Below are positions 1 to 12,740 of a stretch of 64,000 bases of DNA, one piece after another (position 1 is the stretch's first letter; every line of letters starts with the position of its first letter). The DNA comes from Liolophura sinensis. Lineage: Eukaryota; Mollusca; Polyplacophora; Chitonida; Chitonidae. A program made the translations under genes and the position numbers. The DNA lies in assembly GCF_032854445.1 (NCBI RefSeq), contig NC_088302.1:16427338-16491337 (forward strand). Reading direction: 5' to 3'. The notes beneath the pieces were generated by a model. The model did not search any database and was not told the DNA's origin. It worked only from the letters and a program-made list of their open reading frames with translations.

Positions 1-2489
1 GATTCAGTTTCGTTGGAACAGAAGGAAATAATACGTTGGGAAAATACTCAAAATAAGCTGATGTTACAGTAGGTAACTAATAGAAGACTGAAGAGCATTG
101 GAAGCAAGATGTAATATTCCGACTTCAATGGAAAGTCGTGTTTTTATATATACCGGAAAGTGCTTGGGTGATGTAAATCGCGTTGTAGCAAAATACATGT
201 GCAGCGAACGTCAGTCGAGTTAAGGGGGATATGCATCAGACATGATTGGGTTTATATTATGAATTATTATTATTTATATCTCATGAAGCTGCGATAGATC
301 TACGATTGTCCCACGATCTAAAAGGTATAGCATGAGAAATCATCGCCATAACCGGACAACATCGTCTTCTAATTGTTTCCTTGGTTACAAGAAATAAACA
401 TCTTTGCACAAAACTTTTTCCTGGAAACATATGATTTATTTTGAAAAATATGACTAAAGAAACACCAGACTTCGCAAAGAATCTATTTGGTTCTCCGTTG
501 TGAATTTATTTTTTGTAAACTTATTTTGGAGCAATATTGAAATGATATTCTTCGGTCTACGTTCTCTGAACATATTTTGCGTCGTCCTGATGAACGCCAT
601 ATTTCATTCATGCATCTAATACATCACATGATCAAAAAACACGCAATGGTATTCGCCAATGCCTACTATGTACATGATTACGTACGAGAAAAACAGCCGA
701 TATCCCCGGCATTAAATAAACACGGAATTTCAATTATATATTATATACACGGCAATAAACAAGGTGAGTTGTTACACTATGCCTGAAGCCAGAATTAATT
801 ACATCATTTACATTAGTGGACAACAACAGCATAGAGTGTAAATCAAGAGAAGCGATTATATTATTATATAGCTAGCTTAAAGGATAGGTGGCATCACTGT
901 TCTGGAGGTTGTTAAATACGATCAAAAAGCCAACCTTAGGACTTTATTCACTGTGTACAATGTTAAAAAAAATCACGAAAACCCTATTTGGAACCTGCAA
1001 GAAAGAGTTCCGTAATGCATATATAGTGTAATTAGGTGATCTGTTCATTTAAATACAATACTTCAACCGTTGTTTCCCTTCCAAGTACAGATTTAAGTAA
1101 AATCTCTACTCATTTTGAATTATGAAACCAAGACTTTCAACTCCAGCAGGGTGTTGGTTTCGTGGATGAATCGTTTACGGCCTCGCCTTTTCCCCAAGGA
1201 GTTCTGATGTAAGGTCTGGTTTTCCTTCTGTTTTTTTTATTTCGAGGTACTCTGGTTTAGTAGCCTATACTGGTGACCCAAAGGTTGAATGATGTGGTCT
1301 GTACCCAACTGGCCAGAAAGCCTGCGATAACAACAGGATAATGCCCAGACTTGCACATGTATCACTGTATTCATTCGTGGATAGCCTTATCCGGAAGTGT
1401 GTTTACACCACGGGAGGCATCTTGTCTTCGATGAACATATCGTGTCCCTTATCGCGGCCAAAAAATCCAGCATTTTGTGTTTCTTTCAAAAGTCTAACGT
1501 CAACAGCCACGATATAAAAAAAGCTTACTCTGATCGCATCGTGTGTATGTCATGATGTGGTATGCATCAGTATACACAGGTCCGTATATGGTTCTTGCGA
1601 TAACGACGATGCTACGATACGCTATCGTGGTTCGCGATAACTTATCGTAGCTCTAGTGCATGGTCCCTTTTAAAGTTATTTGTTGTTTTGTATCCATAGC
1701 ATAGTCAGCAGCAATATAGCGAAATTACAAAAGGCAACTGTTTCAACATGCCTTCTAATCATACTGGAGTTATATATGTACGCAATCAAGCAAAATTCTC
1801 CGTTTGGAATATCCGAGATTGGGGCGTTTAGCCTAAAACGCTTGGCTCCAGACAAGAACGGTACAAATCATACCCCAGGAAGATTGTCTATTTCCTGTTA
1901 AATGTTACCTGATATTATCGACGTCGGAATTTGTTCCAGAGGAAGTGCTAGACGGTACGTAGGCCTGGATCTGGCCAGAATATTAATGCTTACACCACAG
2001 TGACTATGTACCCGGTCTTATTATCCTTCCTTATAGTTTGAATTATGCATGAATTCGGACTTCATTTGCTTGCCTTTATAAGTGCTTCACAGCTAACAGA
2101 TCAGACAAATTAGGGCAGTCATACATCCGGCAGATCATAGAACTTACTGAGATGAACATGTGATGCAGATAAAATGAGAAAGATTTAGTCGACTAGTCAA
2201 GTTCCGGTATGTCATACTCAGCTGGATTTTATTTCTTTGATGAATATTTATGGTAAGTTTAAAGGGCTAACTACGACTCAACTCACAAAATGGATTATGC
2301 TTCGTGGAATAGTACAGAGATTCACACGATGTATCGTTTATCATAAATTTATCTAGATTTTGTAAAACGTGGGTTATGGCCAAAAAACAAATTGTGGAAT
2401 CCTCCAAGCAGACATCGCACTCTCTCACCTCATGGGTCAAGGACATGATGGTTGCAGTGGAACCATTGCTTTATCAAGTGATGTTCTTA
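1..2489. other. No gene or repeat recognised
   Basis: AT-rich sequence with only short chance frames. The only structure seen is a small inverted repeat, gctacgata (1611-1619) with tatcgtagc (1643-1651), inside a stretch rich in cgata/tatcg words. Confidence 0.5.
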
Positions 2490-2689
2490 CTAAATAAGTC
2501 ATTTATTTGCATAAATCATAAACGGAATACTGCACACTTAATTTTAATTTAAACTTAATAAATTTGAGAAGTTTAAATTTAATTTGATAAAACTAAACAC
2601 ATATCGTGTCTCCTGGTTCATAATTTCTAGCTCTCAATTGAGCTGTATTTAAGCTCTTAATCACAGCACAAAAACATTTGGCCATTGTT

Positions 2690-3062
2690 GATATATTATG
2701 GCGTCACAGAACATTCATGTGAGATATATTACAGCGCGTCAAACTGTTAAGCTAATGAGGATGTATTACAGCGTCACAGAACATTCAGTTAGTGTGCACG
2801 TATTTTGGCGTCACATAACTTTCACCTTGTGGATGTATTACAGTGTTACAGAACATTCAGCCAGTGTGTATGTAATTCGGCGTCACAGAACATTCAGCTA
2901 GTGTGGATGTATTACAGCGTCACAAAACATTCAGCTACTGTGTACGCATTTTGGCGTCACAGAACTTTTAGTTTGTGTGGATGTATTGCAGCGTCACAGA
3001 ACATTCAGTTAGCGTGGATGTATTACAGCGTCACAGAACATTTAGCCAGTGTGTATGTGTAA
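2690..3062 (+). repeat. Minisatellite, about 36-bp units, about 10 units
   Basis: Diverged tandem units of the type gatgtattacagcgtcac followed by agaacattcagttagtgtg, alternating with a variant containing tattttggcgtcac. It lies near the start of R1 copy A; the related array at 20280-20735 lies at the same place in copy B. Confidence 0.85.
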
Positions 3063-3129
3063 TTATGTCACACAGCATTACAACATCAACATTAACGTTA
3101 ATTTTGCTTAATAATGATGCAAAGGGGGG

Positions 3130-3280
3130 ATAAGTTGCTACCCCTTAAGTATTTTATAAAAAGCTGGAATAAAACATTGACTGAGGTAACGTAACGACAT
3201 CCAAGACTTACTTGTGACCATGTACACTGTCGTCAATGCTCTGGTATTACTCTATTACGCTGTCATATTTCATAATTGGA
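3130..3280 (+). repeat. R5 fragment in R1 copy A
   Basis: The segment gctggaataaaacattgactgaggtaac ... tacactgtcgtcaatgctctgg resembles the second half of R5. Strongly diverged. Confidence 0.4.
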
Positions 3281-4015
3281 AATATGATGACTAAATCGAT
3301 CGATCAGGAGTTCACATGCAGACGTGACAGTTTTCATTAGCAGCGACTCTGTGGAAAACAATGGCGGGGGTTAGAGAAGCAAGCAAAGGTCAACAACACC
3401 ATGAGTGGTTGTAAAACTGCGTGTGCACTTCGCTCAAGGGGGACCGCATGCAGTAATTGAGCGATCACCTCTGCACTGGCCCGGGGACGCTCTCTGCCCC
3501 CAGCCATCGTCGACGGTTTACTTTCATATGCTGATTGTATAATTTTCCCTGCGCTTTACTTCAAAGGATGTCGCTGAGGTTCGGGACGTTCGGTGATCCC
3601 GCCTGAAGGCGCTGTGGAATCCGCTGAATGATTTTTTTGAGCCTTTGTTGCAAACACGAGCATAAAGCGTGTTTCCTTAACTAAAATAAAGCAGTCACTG
3701 TGGACAAGCCTAAGCTGACCACAGCTTTATTACCAAACAGTTTCGTATTTACCGGTGTCTGTAAAGACAATCATCGATACCCGGAGGACAATTCAAGAAA
3801 CAACTGAAATGGTCAGTGACCATTTACATCTTCAAAAGAACTACGAGCAATAGCTGGGCTAAAAAAAAGCAATAACTATCTTTTGCCTTTGTTTCTATTT
3901 ATTGGATGAATAAAGGACTTTCTCAGAATCTGCTTAACGGCATTATTGTTACTTAGGGCATGCGTGTCCTACAAAGTGTTTCCTTTCTATTCCTGACCTT
4001 AAAATAATGTTTGAT

Positions 4016-4222
4016 TTGAGGGCCTCCGAGGCCGAGGTGGTTAGCACACCAGCGCCTCTCGTCAATGTGGTCCCCGCGTTTAAGTCCTCTTGTCAGCAAC
4101 CAGCAGATAGTCGCATGTTTCCCTCGGGCTTAGCCCGGTTTCATCTCACCATAATGGTGGCCGCCGTTGTATAGATAAACTATTTTTGAGTATGGAGTAT
4201 AACACCTATCACTAAATAAACA
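4016..4222 (+). mobile_element. SINE1 copy with 10-bp target-site duplication
   Basis: A diverged tRNA-type head (ggcctccgaggccgaggtgg) leads through ccctcgggcttagcccggtttc and accataatggtggccgccg to the tail cactaaataaacaa. It is flanked by aatgtttgat at 4006-4015 and 4223-4232. R1 copy B has the uninterrupted empty site (tttttgatgttataac). Confidence 0.85.
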
Positions 4223-4505
4223 AATGTTTGATGTTATAACTGACCGTTTTGCAGAAGGTCAAATGGTTAAAACTTTTGTCTTCCAATCTCAAGAGATTCT
4301 GGGACAAACCTATGGCTTAGACATGGAATTTGTAAACTTTAAAAATAAAGAAACAATTGAAATTGTTAGAAACTTTTCCCGCTCTGATTATGCACGGGGT
4401 CTTCGGGAAAATAAGATATTGAGGACGCTGGTGAAACCGTTTGCGGAGTGTAACGTTTGTTGAAGACCACTTAATTTAAAGGAATATGTAACTATCAGAT
4501 TAATA

Positions 4506-4656
4506 GATTTATTTATTTATTTGATTGGTGTTTTACGCCGTACTCAAGAATATTTCTCTTACACGACGGCGGCCAGCATTATGGTGGGAGGAAACCGGGC
4601 ACAGCCCGGGGGAAACCCACAGCCATCCGCAGTTTGCTGAAGGGCCTTCCCACGTT
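4506..4656 (-). mobile_element. SINE1 copy, 5'-truncated
   Basis: On the plus strand it reads atttatttatttatttgatt, ggtgttttacgccgtactcaag, ggcggccagcattatggtggg and gcccgggggaaacccac, then stops at cccacgttaatt. The tRNA head is missing. Confidence 0.85.
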
Positions 4657-5113
4657 AATTCCCAAATTAATATAGGACTACATTCAACTTGCATACCAAA
4701 GCAATACGCATAGAAGATTTTCTGTTTATTCTGCATTAGAACAACCTTCCTGATGTTTGATTGGACGCTGAATTCTCCACCAAGCAGCAAATATTTTATA
4801 AAGGCTGTATGGTTCTTATCCAGTCCCAGCTCCTTTCATCCATGATATTCAAAGAGCTCGACAAAATCAAAGAGGACTTTTTTTCAGTAAATAAGTAAGT
4901 TTCATGATCACAGTGGACGTTTAGTTGCCACCTTTTCCGTTGGAAAGGTAAGATAAAATGTTAAGAGTTGGGCCTACTGCACACCTTGCCTTTGAACAAT
5001 CTGCATTTACCTTTAGTTTGATGATTTGCCCTGTTTGTATAACCATCCATGCGATTGAAATTGTGCGAAGGCAAAAATGTATATTAATATACATTAAATA
5101 TGTATATTAATAA

Positions 5114-5138
5114 TTATATATATATATATATATATATA
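5114..5138. repeat. Short (TA)n microsatellite
   Basis: About 12 TA dinucleotides after a tatattaata-rich lead-in, within R1 copy A. Confidence 0.9.
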
Positions 5139-5879
5139 AAGGAATGGCGACCTCATGCGCAAGCATGATATGTGCCAGTGCGGGAAGAAAAAATCATTAT
5201 CTCCTTGATAAACACAGGTGTAACAGGTGTATCGCATAGATACACATATACGAGTGGACGGACAGAGATGACAATGGACAATGGAAAGGGAACTCAGTTC
5301 TGAGACAAGATGGTCATAAGGCCAATATTATATCAATTCATTAGACTAATAACTACATACTATCTAGAATTTCTTACATCGCAGTAAAAAGGAGGCTACA
5401 GCCTGGAGGCTTACATTATGAAACGATCTGAACACAGTTTCCAAGGAAAGGTTAATGACCCCACCTTTAATTAGATCTAGAAAAAAGTTTCCTTGCATGA
5501 TTGTAGGCTTTGCAATGAAATAACACGTGTGAGATGGAATCTTCTACTTAACAGGTCTCACACAGACCTGAATCATGCTGACTGAATCTATGTAAATATG
5601 AATTCACTGGGAATTGACCAGTGGGAAAAGTATATTAGTGTGAAAACCATAACAAATCAAAGGTGCATCAGGCAGATTTCTTTATAAAAAGCTAATTTAT
5701 TCTGAAAATTGTTGTCGTCATGTCTCAAAAGATGAACCCGAGCTCGCACCAATACCCAAAACGACGTAATTCTTTCCCACGTGTGCAAAATTTGATCGAA
5801 TGCACGAGACTAGATTTAGCTTGATAAGTTATGATGTGCTTTTCAAATAAATAATTAGAGATAAATAAAATCTAGGAGT

Positions 5880-5915
5880 GCGTGAATGAGTGCTTGGGGT
5901 TTAACGTCGTGCTAA
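5880..5915 (-). repeat. SINE2 3'-end fragment
   Basis: tgaatgagtgcttggggtttaacgtcgt is the reverse complement of the SINE2 tail (acgttaaaccccaagcactcac). Only the tail is present. Confidence 0.6.
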
Positions 5916-6117
5916 AACCTTGGAAGATACCCATGTTGATACATTGGACCAAAGCCTTGATCCAACTAGCTGCGACATTAGGACAGGAAGTTTATCTAGG
6001 ATGGTGTTTCTTCTGCGTGTTCACGGTTTCCGCCAGGCATATGCCTAAAATGAAAATTTCTTCAGTATCGGTACGGCATAAAACAACAATTAATAGAAAA
6101 TGAATGAAATTGGCAAG

Positions 6118-6241
6118 ACCTATATTATGGTGTGAGGGAGCAGGGCAGAGCCAGGGAGAAACCTACGACCATCCGCAGGTTGCTGAAAGATCTTCCCACG
6201 TCAGGTCGACGAGGGAGCCAGCATGAACTGGCTTCGAAACA
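6118..6241 (-). repeat. SINE1 internal fragment
   Basis: Contains ccatccgcaggttgctgaaa, cttcccacgtca and gccagcatgaactgg; both ends are lost and it runs into an R3 copy. Confidence 0.7.
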
Positions 6242-6541
6242 GACATAAGTTTACAAGCCGTCAACCAAATTGGATGTTCCAGGTCAATAATCACAAGGCC
6301 AATTTCAAAACAACGTTAGACAGAAACCACCAAAGAACTAACAAAGTATATAATGTATTATGTTAAGACAGATTTATTGAAAGAGAAGTAGATGTAGATG
6401 TTGGAAAGACACAAGGAATGTTGTGGGCAAATAATTGAAATTTTTATCAAGATAGTGTACCTAGTTAGTATAACAGTTGTCCATAATCAAAGTTACCCTT
6501 TGATTGCAACTGTTTATATATCCAAAACGAATAATACATTC
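6215..6541 (+). repeat. R3 copy
   Basis: Contains tcgaaacagacat, caagccgtcaaccaa, caataatcacaaggccaa, accaaagaactaa and the end gattgcaactgtttatatatcc. It sits directly after a truncated SINE1 in R1 copy A. Confidence 0.7.
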
Positions 6542-7689
6542 CCCTAGGCAAGGGTTAAGTTAAGTCAGACGGAATCAGTATGCTGAGATTAAATCTATTA
6601 AATTTTATACTTCTATCACTTTGATGATCAGGTCCAAAGCGTGAGACAGTGCGTATGCCTGTCTCATTTGCTTATAAACGTTCAAGCCTCGTTTCCACGG
6701 CGCAGTTTGTCGACTACACTTGTCTTTTGTCTGTGACGAAAGAATCAGATTTGATGAATTGCATTCAGTTTGTACAAAAGAAAGTTTTACGACTTAAATG
6801 ACAAATCGGCACGAAAAATCGCACATAACTGGATGTGCTTTAGCTTGATAACGAGCCAGTGAAGCTCCCTGTGCGATCATGGGAACTCAGCCATTATTAT
6901 ATTTTGATACATTTTACATACAAGTACTAATCGCTATTAGATGTTGATTAATGTTTGTACCATGCGTTTTCTGATGAAGTGAGAACGTCCTTTTACCGGT
7001 CGTCACGATTTGTGATTTGCGCATTTGCCGAAATCCAGGAAATATTTGCCAATTAAGGAATTAACGAGGTTGACTTAAGTTTCGGATAGACCACTGTCAA
7101 TATACAGAGTTCGGCCTACATGCTAACACGGAATGATTCTACAGCTAATGTGTGATTTGGTCAAAACGAAGCCGCGTAATGTTAACATCGATTTTATCCC
7201 AGCAGCTGACAAATGAGCGTAAAACAAACATGGCGAGCAGCCCTCGTTATCTCCAGTCACATGGTAAACACAAACTCACCCCTGTGAAAACACTCGCTTT
7301 CTCAGCTAAATTACTCGCCATAAACGCCGCTAAAGAATTTTTTATCAGCTCTCACTGAGTTTTTATAGGAAGTGCATGGGACTTCATAAATCTATCCATC
7401 AGTGTTTGTGCAGAAGTTTAGGATTACATGACAAATAAGAGAAAGGGAGAATTTAAATTTTTCTGAATGGCCAATTGACCCAATTTACGTCTTGTTTGTT
7501 CCGCATGCGCACGGGATCGTGCTCAGTCATTAGCATGTAGAATGTGATAACCAATATACTTTTAAAGACAGTAAAACTTTTAGTGATATGACATGGATAC
7601 TGATCGTTTATATTTACATTCAACTCGGTAAGAATCTGTAAACCGGTAAACATACTGCAGGAAAGTAGACAGACTTCAGAAATACAAGT

Positions 7690-7955
7690 TGTATTATCAT
7701 TTTGAATAATTCTAGAGTAGTAACATGTAATAAACTGCAATTAACATGACTGCATTGCATTTTCTTTACCTACTTCTGTTTGGTGCTAGGGGGCTTGTAA
7801 TTTTCTGCTGTTTAAGCATTTGCATGAAAAGTAAGAATATAACCTTAGCTGTGGTAAACTGACAAGAGGCCGTGTGACCATTTTTCAGTCATCACACTGT
7901 CGTTGTCGTTGCTCAGGTTTTCTCTCTATGTTGTACGTCTTAATTGTACCGTAGA
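7690..7955 (+). repeat. R5 copy (about 250-bp dispersed repeat)
   Basis: Reads aattctagagtagtaacatg, taataaactgcaattaac, gtggtaaactgacaagaggcc, cacactgtcgttgtcgttgc and tgtacgtcttaattgtac. R1 copies B and C lack this segment at the same place, so it is an insertion in copy A. Confidence 0.75.
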
Positions 7956-8755
7956 ACATTTAACGTTGTATAAAGCGAAACATTCTTTAGATAAGTACGG
8001 TGTAAAGCTCCAACTTACTAAATAAATTAATCATGAAATCAATAAATAAATATTATTGGTCGTTAAGCATTTCATCAGAAGAGAAACAAAGAAAAATGCA
8101 TTTGTAATAAATATATGGCATTTGTTTGTTTTGAAAGATAATGGTTGCCATGCTCAGAAATAGTGCACTTAAATGAAAAAGATCAAGCTTATTGGTGAAG
8201 AAAACCTCATGGGACCTACAATTACAAACCACGGGACATCGCCATTACCTCACGACGTACACAGGAGGCAACCGTACCAGCAAAACGTGGCTTATAGTCA
8301 TTACAGTGAAGGAAGCGCTTAAATAGTCTCAGCGAAGAATAGAGCTGGGCATTCTGAAATCAGTCTATGCTTTAGTGCATGGTGATGTTAGACCGTGAAC
8401 GAACAGCCTAGTCCAAACGAACCATGAATCAGAAGATCAGCGGCAAAAAATGGCATTTTCCTGATTCGTGGCGAAGCATAGTCACATGACCAGACTGACG
8501 TTCTACCTAATTTCTAAGCGGACCTGAGACTTTCCGCAATTACCGTTGTCTTCTGAAGACGTCTTGATTTAGCGATTAGCACTCCACGCCTGGTCTCCAT
8601 TTGGATGAGTAATGATCATTACACGCTATTTGTTGCCTAAACGGCAGGTTGTATTGCAGGGCATGTTTGTACCATTAGTGCGGCCTGGTCTTGTTGAATA
8701 CGGAAGCGAGTTTGGAGAGCTCTCAGTATAGACACCGCTGGCAATGAATGGATAT

Positions 8756-9904
8756 TTTCTCACCGACATCAGTCGTTAGTAGTTTTGAGCCTTAATGAGT
8801 TGGGTTTTGTTCCACAATCCTGATTAAGGACTAGTCTTACTGCCCGCTTAACTTCTATACTATACCAGCGGGAGGTACTGAGTCTCAGACAACCATGCTT
8901 TAAGACTGAAAATAATGATATATCTTTATGTTATGGCCATGAAAAAGGATATGAAGTGTTTGTTATGTATGACTATGTGCTAGGCTTAACCTCTCTGTCG
9001 CTAATTTCGTAATGGTTAGGGAAAGTCCAAAATCTGGGTAGCATGTCTTTATGAAGATTATAAAGTCTAAGACTATAAGCCTTATCACAATATTCATAGA
9101 CTAGTTTGGAGACAATAGAGTGAGAAACCAACTCTGATAATACAGTCATTTTTTGCCATTAATATTTAAAATTTGTATTTTAAATTCTGTGCTATTTTCA
9201 AACTATACTTGGAGATGATTTATGAAAATGGTATAAAGAACCAAAATGATGACATTGTTTTTTTTCTGTATTTAATTTCTTACACTTTATAAAATGATTA
9301 CTCTCGCTTGAGGAATTTACTGATGGTTTTGCAGCATGCACAGAGAACCAACCCCTACAGAATAGTCACGTGCTTCTCAGTGCAGTCACCCGGATGTATT
9401 GTGCGGTCAAGTCATCAGCACGACGAAACTTACGAATGGAAACAGACTGCACAATATGACTATCCTGTGTTACTTCCGGTGTACCAGGTTATGGTCTAAA
9501 CCTATATGACTATGTCCGCATTTTTATATTTTGACTGGCACTCGCATAGCCGTGACTTGCTCATATTCACCCTTTTGGGATACTTCTTAAAGTTTTGGAA
9601 ATCGGCCCAGTACTAACCTCTCTAGCCCGCCTAGTTACTCATTACCATGCTTAGGGTCCTAGACCACCAGACCGTTAAAATATCGATCATCCCAGCAATA
9701 AATATACATCCATAATTATTAAAGTATAACCTCTCTGCAGATCAGTATGAAGTTTCCAAAATGGCCGCTGTCTTCAGTATGCTAAGATGCTGTATACTTG
9801 ATTATCCTGATTCCCAGGCCTTTCTGAGGCTGTGTAAATGTTAATTTACCATGGATAAATGAGGTGAACTATCCTTACTGTTCATTAAGCTGGCTTAATG
9901 AGTA
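8756..9904. other. No gene or repeat recognised
   Basis: Between R1 copy A and R2 copy 1. AT-rich, with only short chance frames. Confidence 0.5.
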
Positions 9905-10490
9905 ACAGTGGAGAGAAGGGTCAGTTTATTAGCAGTACCATTTGACATGACGAAAAACTATTGACTGCTTCTCTTTAAATGGCCCCTGTCTATTTTCATA
10001 TAAACTTTCTTAGTTCTTTGGCGGTTTGTGTTGATCCCTTGTTTTGGAAATTGGTCCTACGAATTTCGACTTTTGAGCGTTCATTATGGTTTATAACGAA
10101 AAGTATTCAGACGACTAGGCCAGGGAAACCAAGGCGCCGATATAACAGTTATATATAAGTCTGTATCACACAAGAAGCATCTTCATGTTTTACTTAATTT
10201 TTCAGAGGAGAACCTCCTTTCTTACTGAATTCACAATTTACCACTTTTTGTCTGTATCCAACATCAAACCGTACACAACAAACTGTACTGGACAGCGAAA
10301 ACGCAATTTTTCGACATATTGCAGTAAATTCGCAATAAAGCAGTGGACAATGTAGTACAAGCTCTTAATCAATCGAAACCAGTGCTTTTAATAATAATTT
10401 TATGAAGGCACTGGAACGATATCTCGACCTTGTGTTTTTTTACTGCTTCTAACTTTCCAGACATTATTCTCTGGGATGTTATAAAGTAGT
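9905..10490 (+). repeat. R2 copy 1
   Basis: Matches 32637-33490: ttgactgctt.tctttaaatg, ataaactttcttagttct, cgt.cattatggtt, caagaagcatcttcatgttt against caagcagcaccttcacctttt, gcgaaaacgcaa, and the tail ccagacattattct. No coding frame is conserved between copies. Confidence 0.75.
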
Positions 10491-10689
10491 TAAAATATGA
10501 CTGTCTTTGCCTGAGGGTACGTCGCAGTTGGCACGCTCATTAAATGGACCTGTTATTTTAATTTTCAGGTGTGTTTATTGGTAATCAGAGTATAACTATC
10601 TGCGGGTTATGCCTGTCATGTCACCAGAGTTTAGGGACAGAGGTAAACTTAGATCGGTTTTGTATATTAAACACAGCGATAATATAGCA

Positions 10690-10945
10690 TTTGGAGCAAT
10701 TCTAGAGCAGTGACGTCTAATATATTGCAATTAACATCACATCGTACTTTTTTCTTTGGCTAATTCTGCTCAGGCCATGATACAGGTGAGCATTTACCGG
10801 AAGTTAGAATACAACCGTAACTGACGTAAACTGACAAGAGGCCCTATTTCACCGGTAACGGGTGACCCTTTGTTAATTACATGTATCACACTGTCGTCCC
10901 TGCTCAGGTTTCACCGGTCCAGTGCTATTCGTTCTGACACAGACC
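10690..10945 (+). repeat. R5 copy
   Basis: Reads aattctagagcagtgacgtc, taatatattgcaattaac, gtaaactgacaagaggccc, cacactgtcgtccctgctcagg, matching 7690-7955. Confidence 0.75.
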
Positions 10946-12002
10946 TCAGTCAACCTTGGCGTTTGTGCTACTCTGACTGACTTGTGACCATTCTGTCTAG
11001 ATTCCTGTTCAAATCGAGGAAGGCTTGTGCTGTTTCAAAAGCCATCTTGGCGACATTTTACACACACATTTTATGATGGTAGGACTTTCAAAAGGAGAAA
11101 CAGCATAAACAGTATTTAATCACGCTGTAGAAACAAGTGAAATCGACAACAGAATAAACAGAGGGTTCAAACCATTTCATAAGCTTTATTTTAGACACGA
11201 TCAGACCTATTAATTACTTGTCGCGCGATTTAATCTTGAAATCTTTGAATATGTGACGTGATTCTGCAGCCCTTATACATATGAAGACGATTGCCACCAT
11301 AACCGAGTCGTTGATGTGCTAGTATAGCATAATAACTCAGAACCGTCTGACCAGTGCGATCGCTGTGAGTTCAAGTCCAGCTCATGCTCACAAATACGAC
11401 ACAAGGTGGTCGTGTTAAAAAGGGCAGTTATCATCTTAACGAAGACTAACGTCAATTCTGTTGTAAGGTGACTCTGACTATGACTTTTTTAAAACTGCTC
11501 TGCGATAACAAAGTGGTTCGGGCATCCTTCTGGTAAGCCAGAGACAATGGTCAGGCCTTGGTTCTTAAGAAAAATGCAAATCTTGGGTTTGCCCCTTGGT
11601 ATTCTGGATATTAGCGAAATGTGGGCATGTGTTAGTATACTTTGGTTGGGATGTCAGATTTGCTGCCCTTGTCATGGTATATTCGGTAAGACCCTCTGCA
11701 AAAATATAGGCATTGGGATCGGCTTAGAACAGGAGCCACAGTCGTGATATGACCAAAATAATTTTGAAAGCAGCTTCACAAGCTCCAAGTAAACAAACGA
11801 ACAATCTTAAAGCCCCTTCAGTTAGTCACACGGGTTTGCAATCTTCGGCAGAACGAAAACTTATGAAATGTGAATAGATTTTAGTCGAGCCAAACTTCCT
11901 GAAATCGGGCCATGTACCAACCAGTCAAGACTGACGATGTTAAGATCGACGAATGTGAAAATTCTATAGAGTAGACGAAACCCTTAATTAGCACTTGACA
12001 AT
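10946..12002. other. No gene recognised
   Basis: Contains only the SINE1 head fragment at 11287-11396. A 66-codon frame at 11547 resembles nothing I know. Confidence 0.5.
11287..11396 (+). repeat. SINE1 head fragment
   Basis: Shows the tRNA-related half only: gcgatcgctgtgagttcaagtc and cagctcatgct, preceded by a degenerate head region. No tail follows. Confidence 0.6.
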
Positions 12003-12062
12003 GACCGGCCCCGATAGCACAGTTGATAGAGTGTCCTCTGATATTTAGGCCCATGTAATTGA
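12003..12062 (+). repeat. tRNA-like SINE head fragment
   Basis: GGCCCCGATAGCACAGTTGATAGAG resembles a tRNA A-box region (TAGCNNAGTNGG type) as found at SINE heads. No matching 3' part follows because the LINE starts about 20 bp later. Weak call. Confidence 0.3.
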
Positions 12063-12089
12063 CTTGAAAGAAATCCCTGGGACGATGTC

Positions 12090-12740
12090 TTTATTAACCG
12101 TGCAAAACATATATTAGAGGGTGATGTATATTATAGCAATTCTCCCGACAGTTACAAAGGTGTAGCCTTCGTTATACGGAAAGGGATTGCTATCAGGTCT
12201 TGCATGCATGCTGACGCTGGACGTTGGATAAAAATCACTGTTGAGATTAATGGCAAAGAATTTGATGTTATAAATGTTTACGCACCTAACTGCATAAATA
12301 AAAGGGTGAAATTTTTCCAAAATTGGACTTAACTGCTGGGCGACAGACCTGTATCGGGCGACCTCAACACGGTGCTATCTAAAAATGATAGGTCAACAGG
12401 CGTACTAGAGAATGATAAGTCCGGATTTGAATTACATAACCTTATGCAAAATTTCAATCTAGAGGATGTGTGGCGTGTTATTCACCCGGACAAATCGAGC
12501 TTTACATGGCGACGTGTGGGAGAAGGGGTGTTACGCCAGAGCCGAATTGACTATTGTTTAGTGTCTAAAGAGCTGTTGTCAAAGTGTCAAACTGTGTGTA
12601 TAAAAATACGTCCTATAATGACCATTCCATTGTTTACGTTAAATGTGATTTTACATGTGTGGAGAGAGGCACAGGCCTTTATATTTTTAATAATACCCTC
12701 CTGTGTGATGAGGTGTTTTGTGCCAGCATTTATGAAATGA
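12090..12740 (+). pseudogene. LINE endonuclease domain remnant
   Basis: Reads KGVAFVIRKGIAI, then GRWIKITVEI and INVYAPN, a stop near 12328, then SGDLNTVLS (the usual GDFN motif), SFTWRR and SRIDYCLVSKELL. After a frame shift near 12590-12630 comes NDHSIVY, the equivalent of the catalytic SDH motif with Ser replaced by Asn. These are apurinic-type endonuclease motifs of non-LTR retrotransposons. The first catalytic block (QETH type) is missing. Confidence 0.8.

Larger units (their letters stand above)
2490..8755 (+). repeat. R1 copy A (long repeat unit with insertions)
   Basis: Collinear with 20075-24016 and 24017-27250. Matching blocks include ttgagcgatca.ctctgcac (near 3460), aaaggatgtcgctgagg (near 3565), the 6545-6700 block, 6900-7400, and ctccacgcctggtctccatttgg near 8585. 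Copy A is longer because it holds two SINE1 copies (4016-4222, 4506-4656), a block of SINE fragments plus R3 at about 5797-6543, and an R5 copy at about 7690-7955. No conserved ORF runs through all three copies, so the unit is probably non-coding repeat DNA. Confidence 0.85.

Noticed and set aside
1611-1651. Small inverted repeat gctacgata/tatcgtagc
   Set aside because: Only 9 bp with a 23-base loop in a cgata-rich stretch; close to what chance would give.
2690-3062. CRISPR-like array appearance
   Set aside because: Repeats and spacers are both degenerate copies of one tandem unit, in a eukaryotic genome; a minisatellite.
4224-4463. 79-codon frame in R1 copy A
   Set aside because: Only its first third matches the other R1 copies, where it is not open; no known domain.
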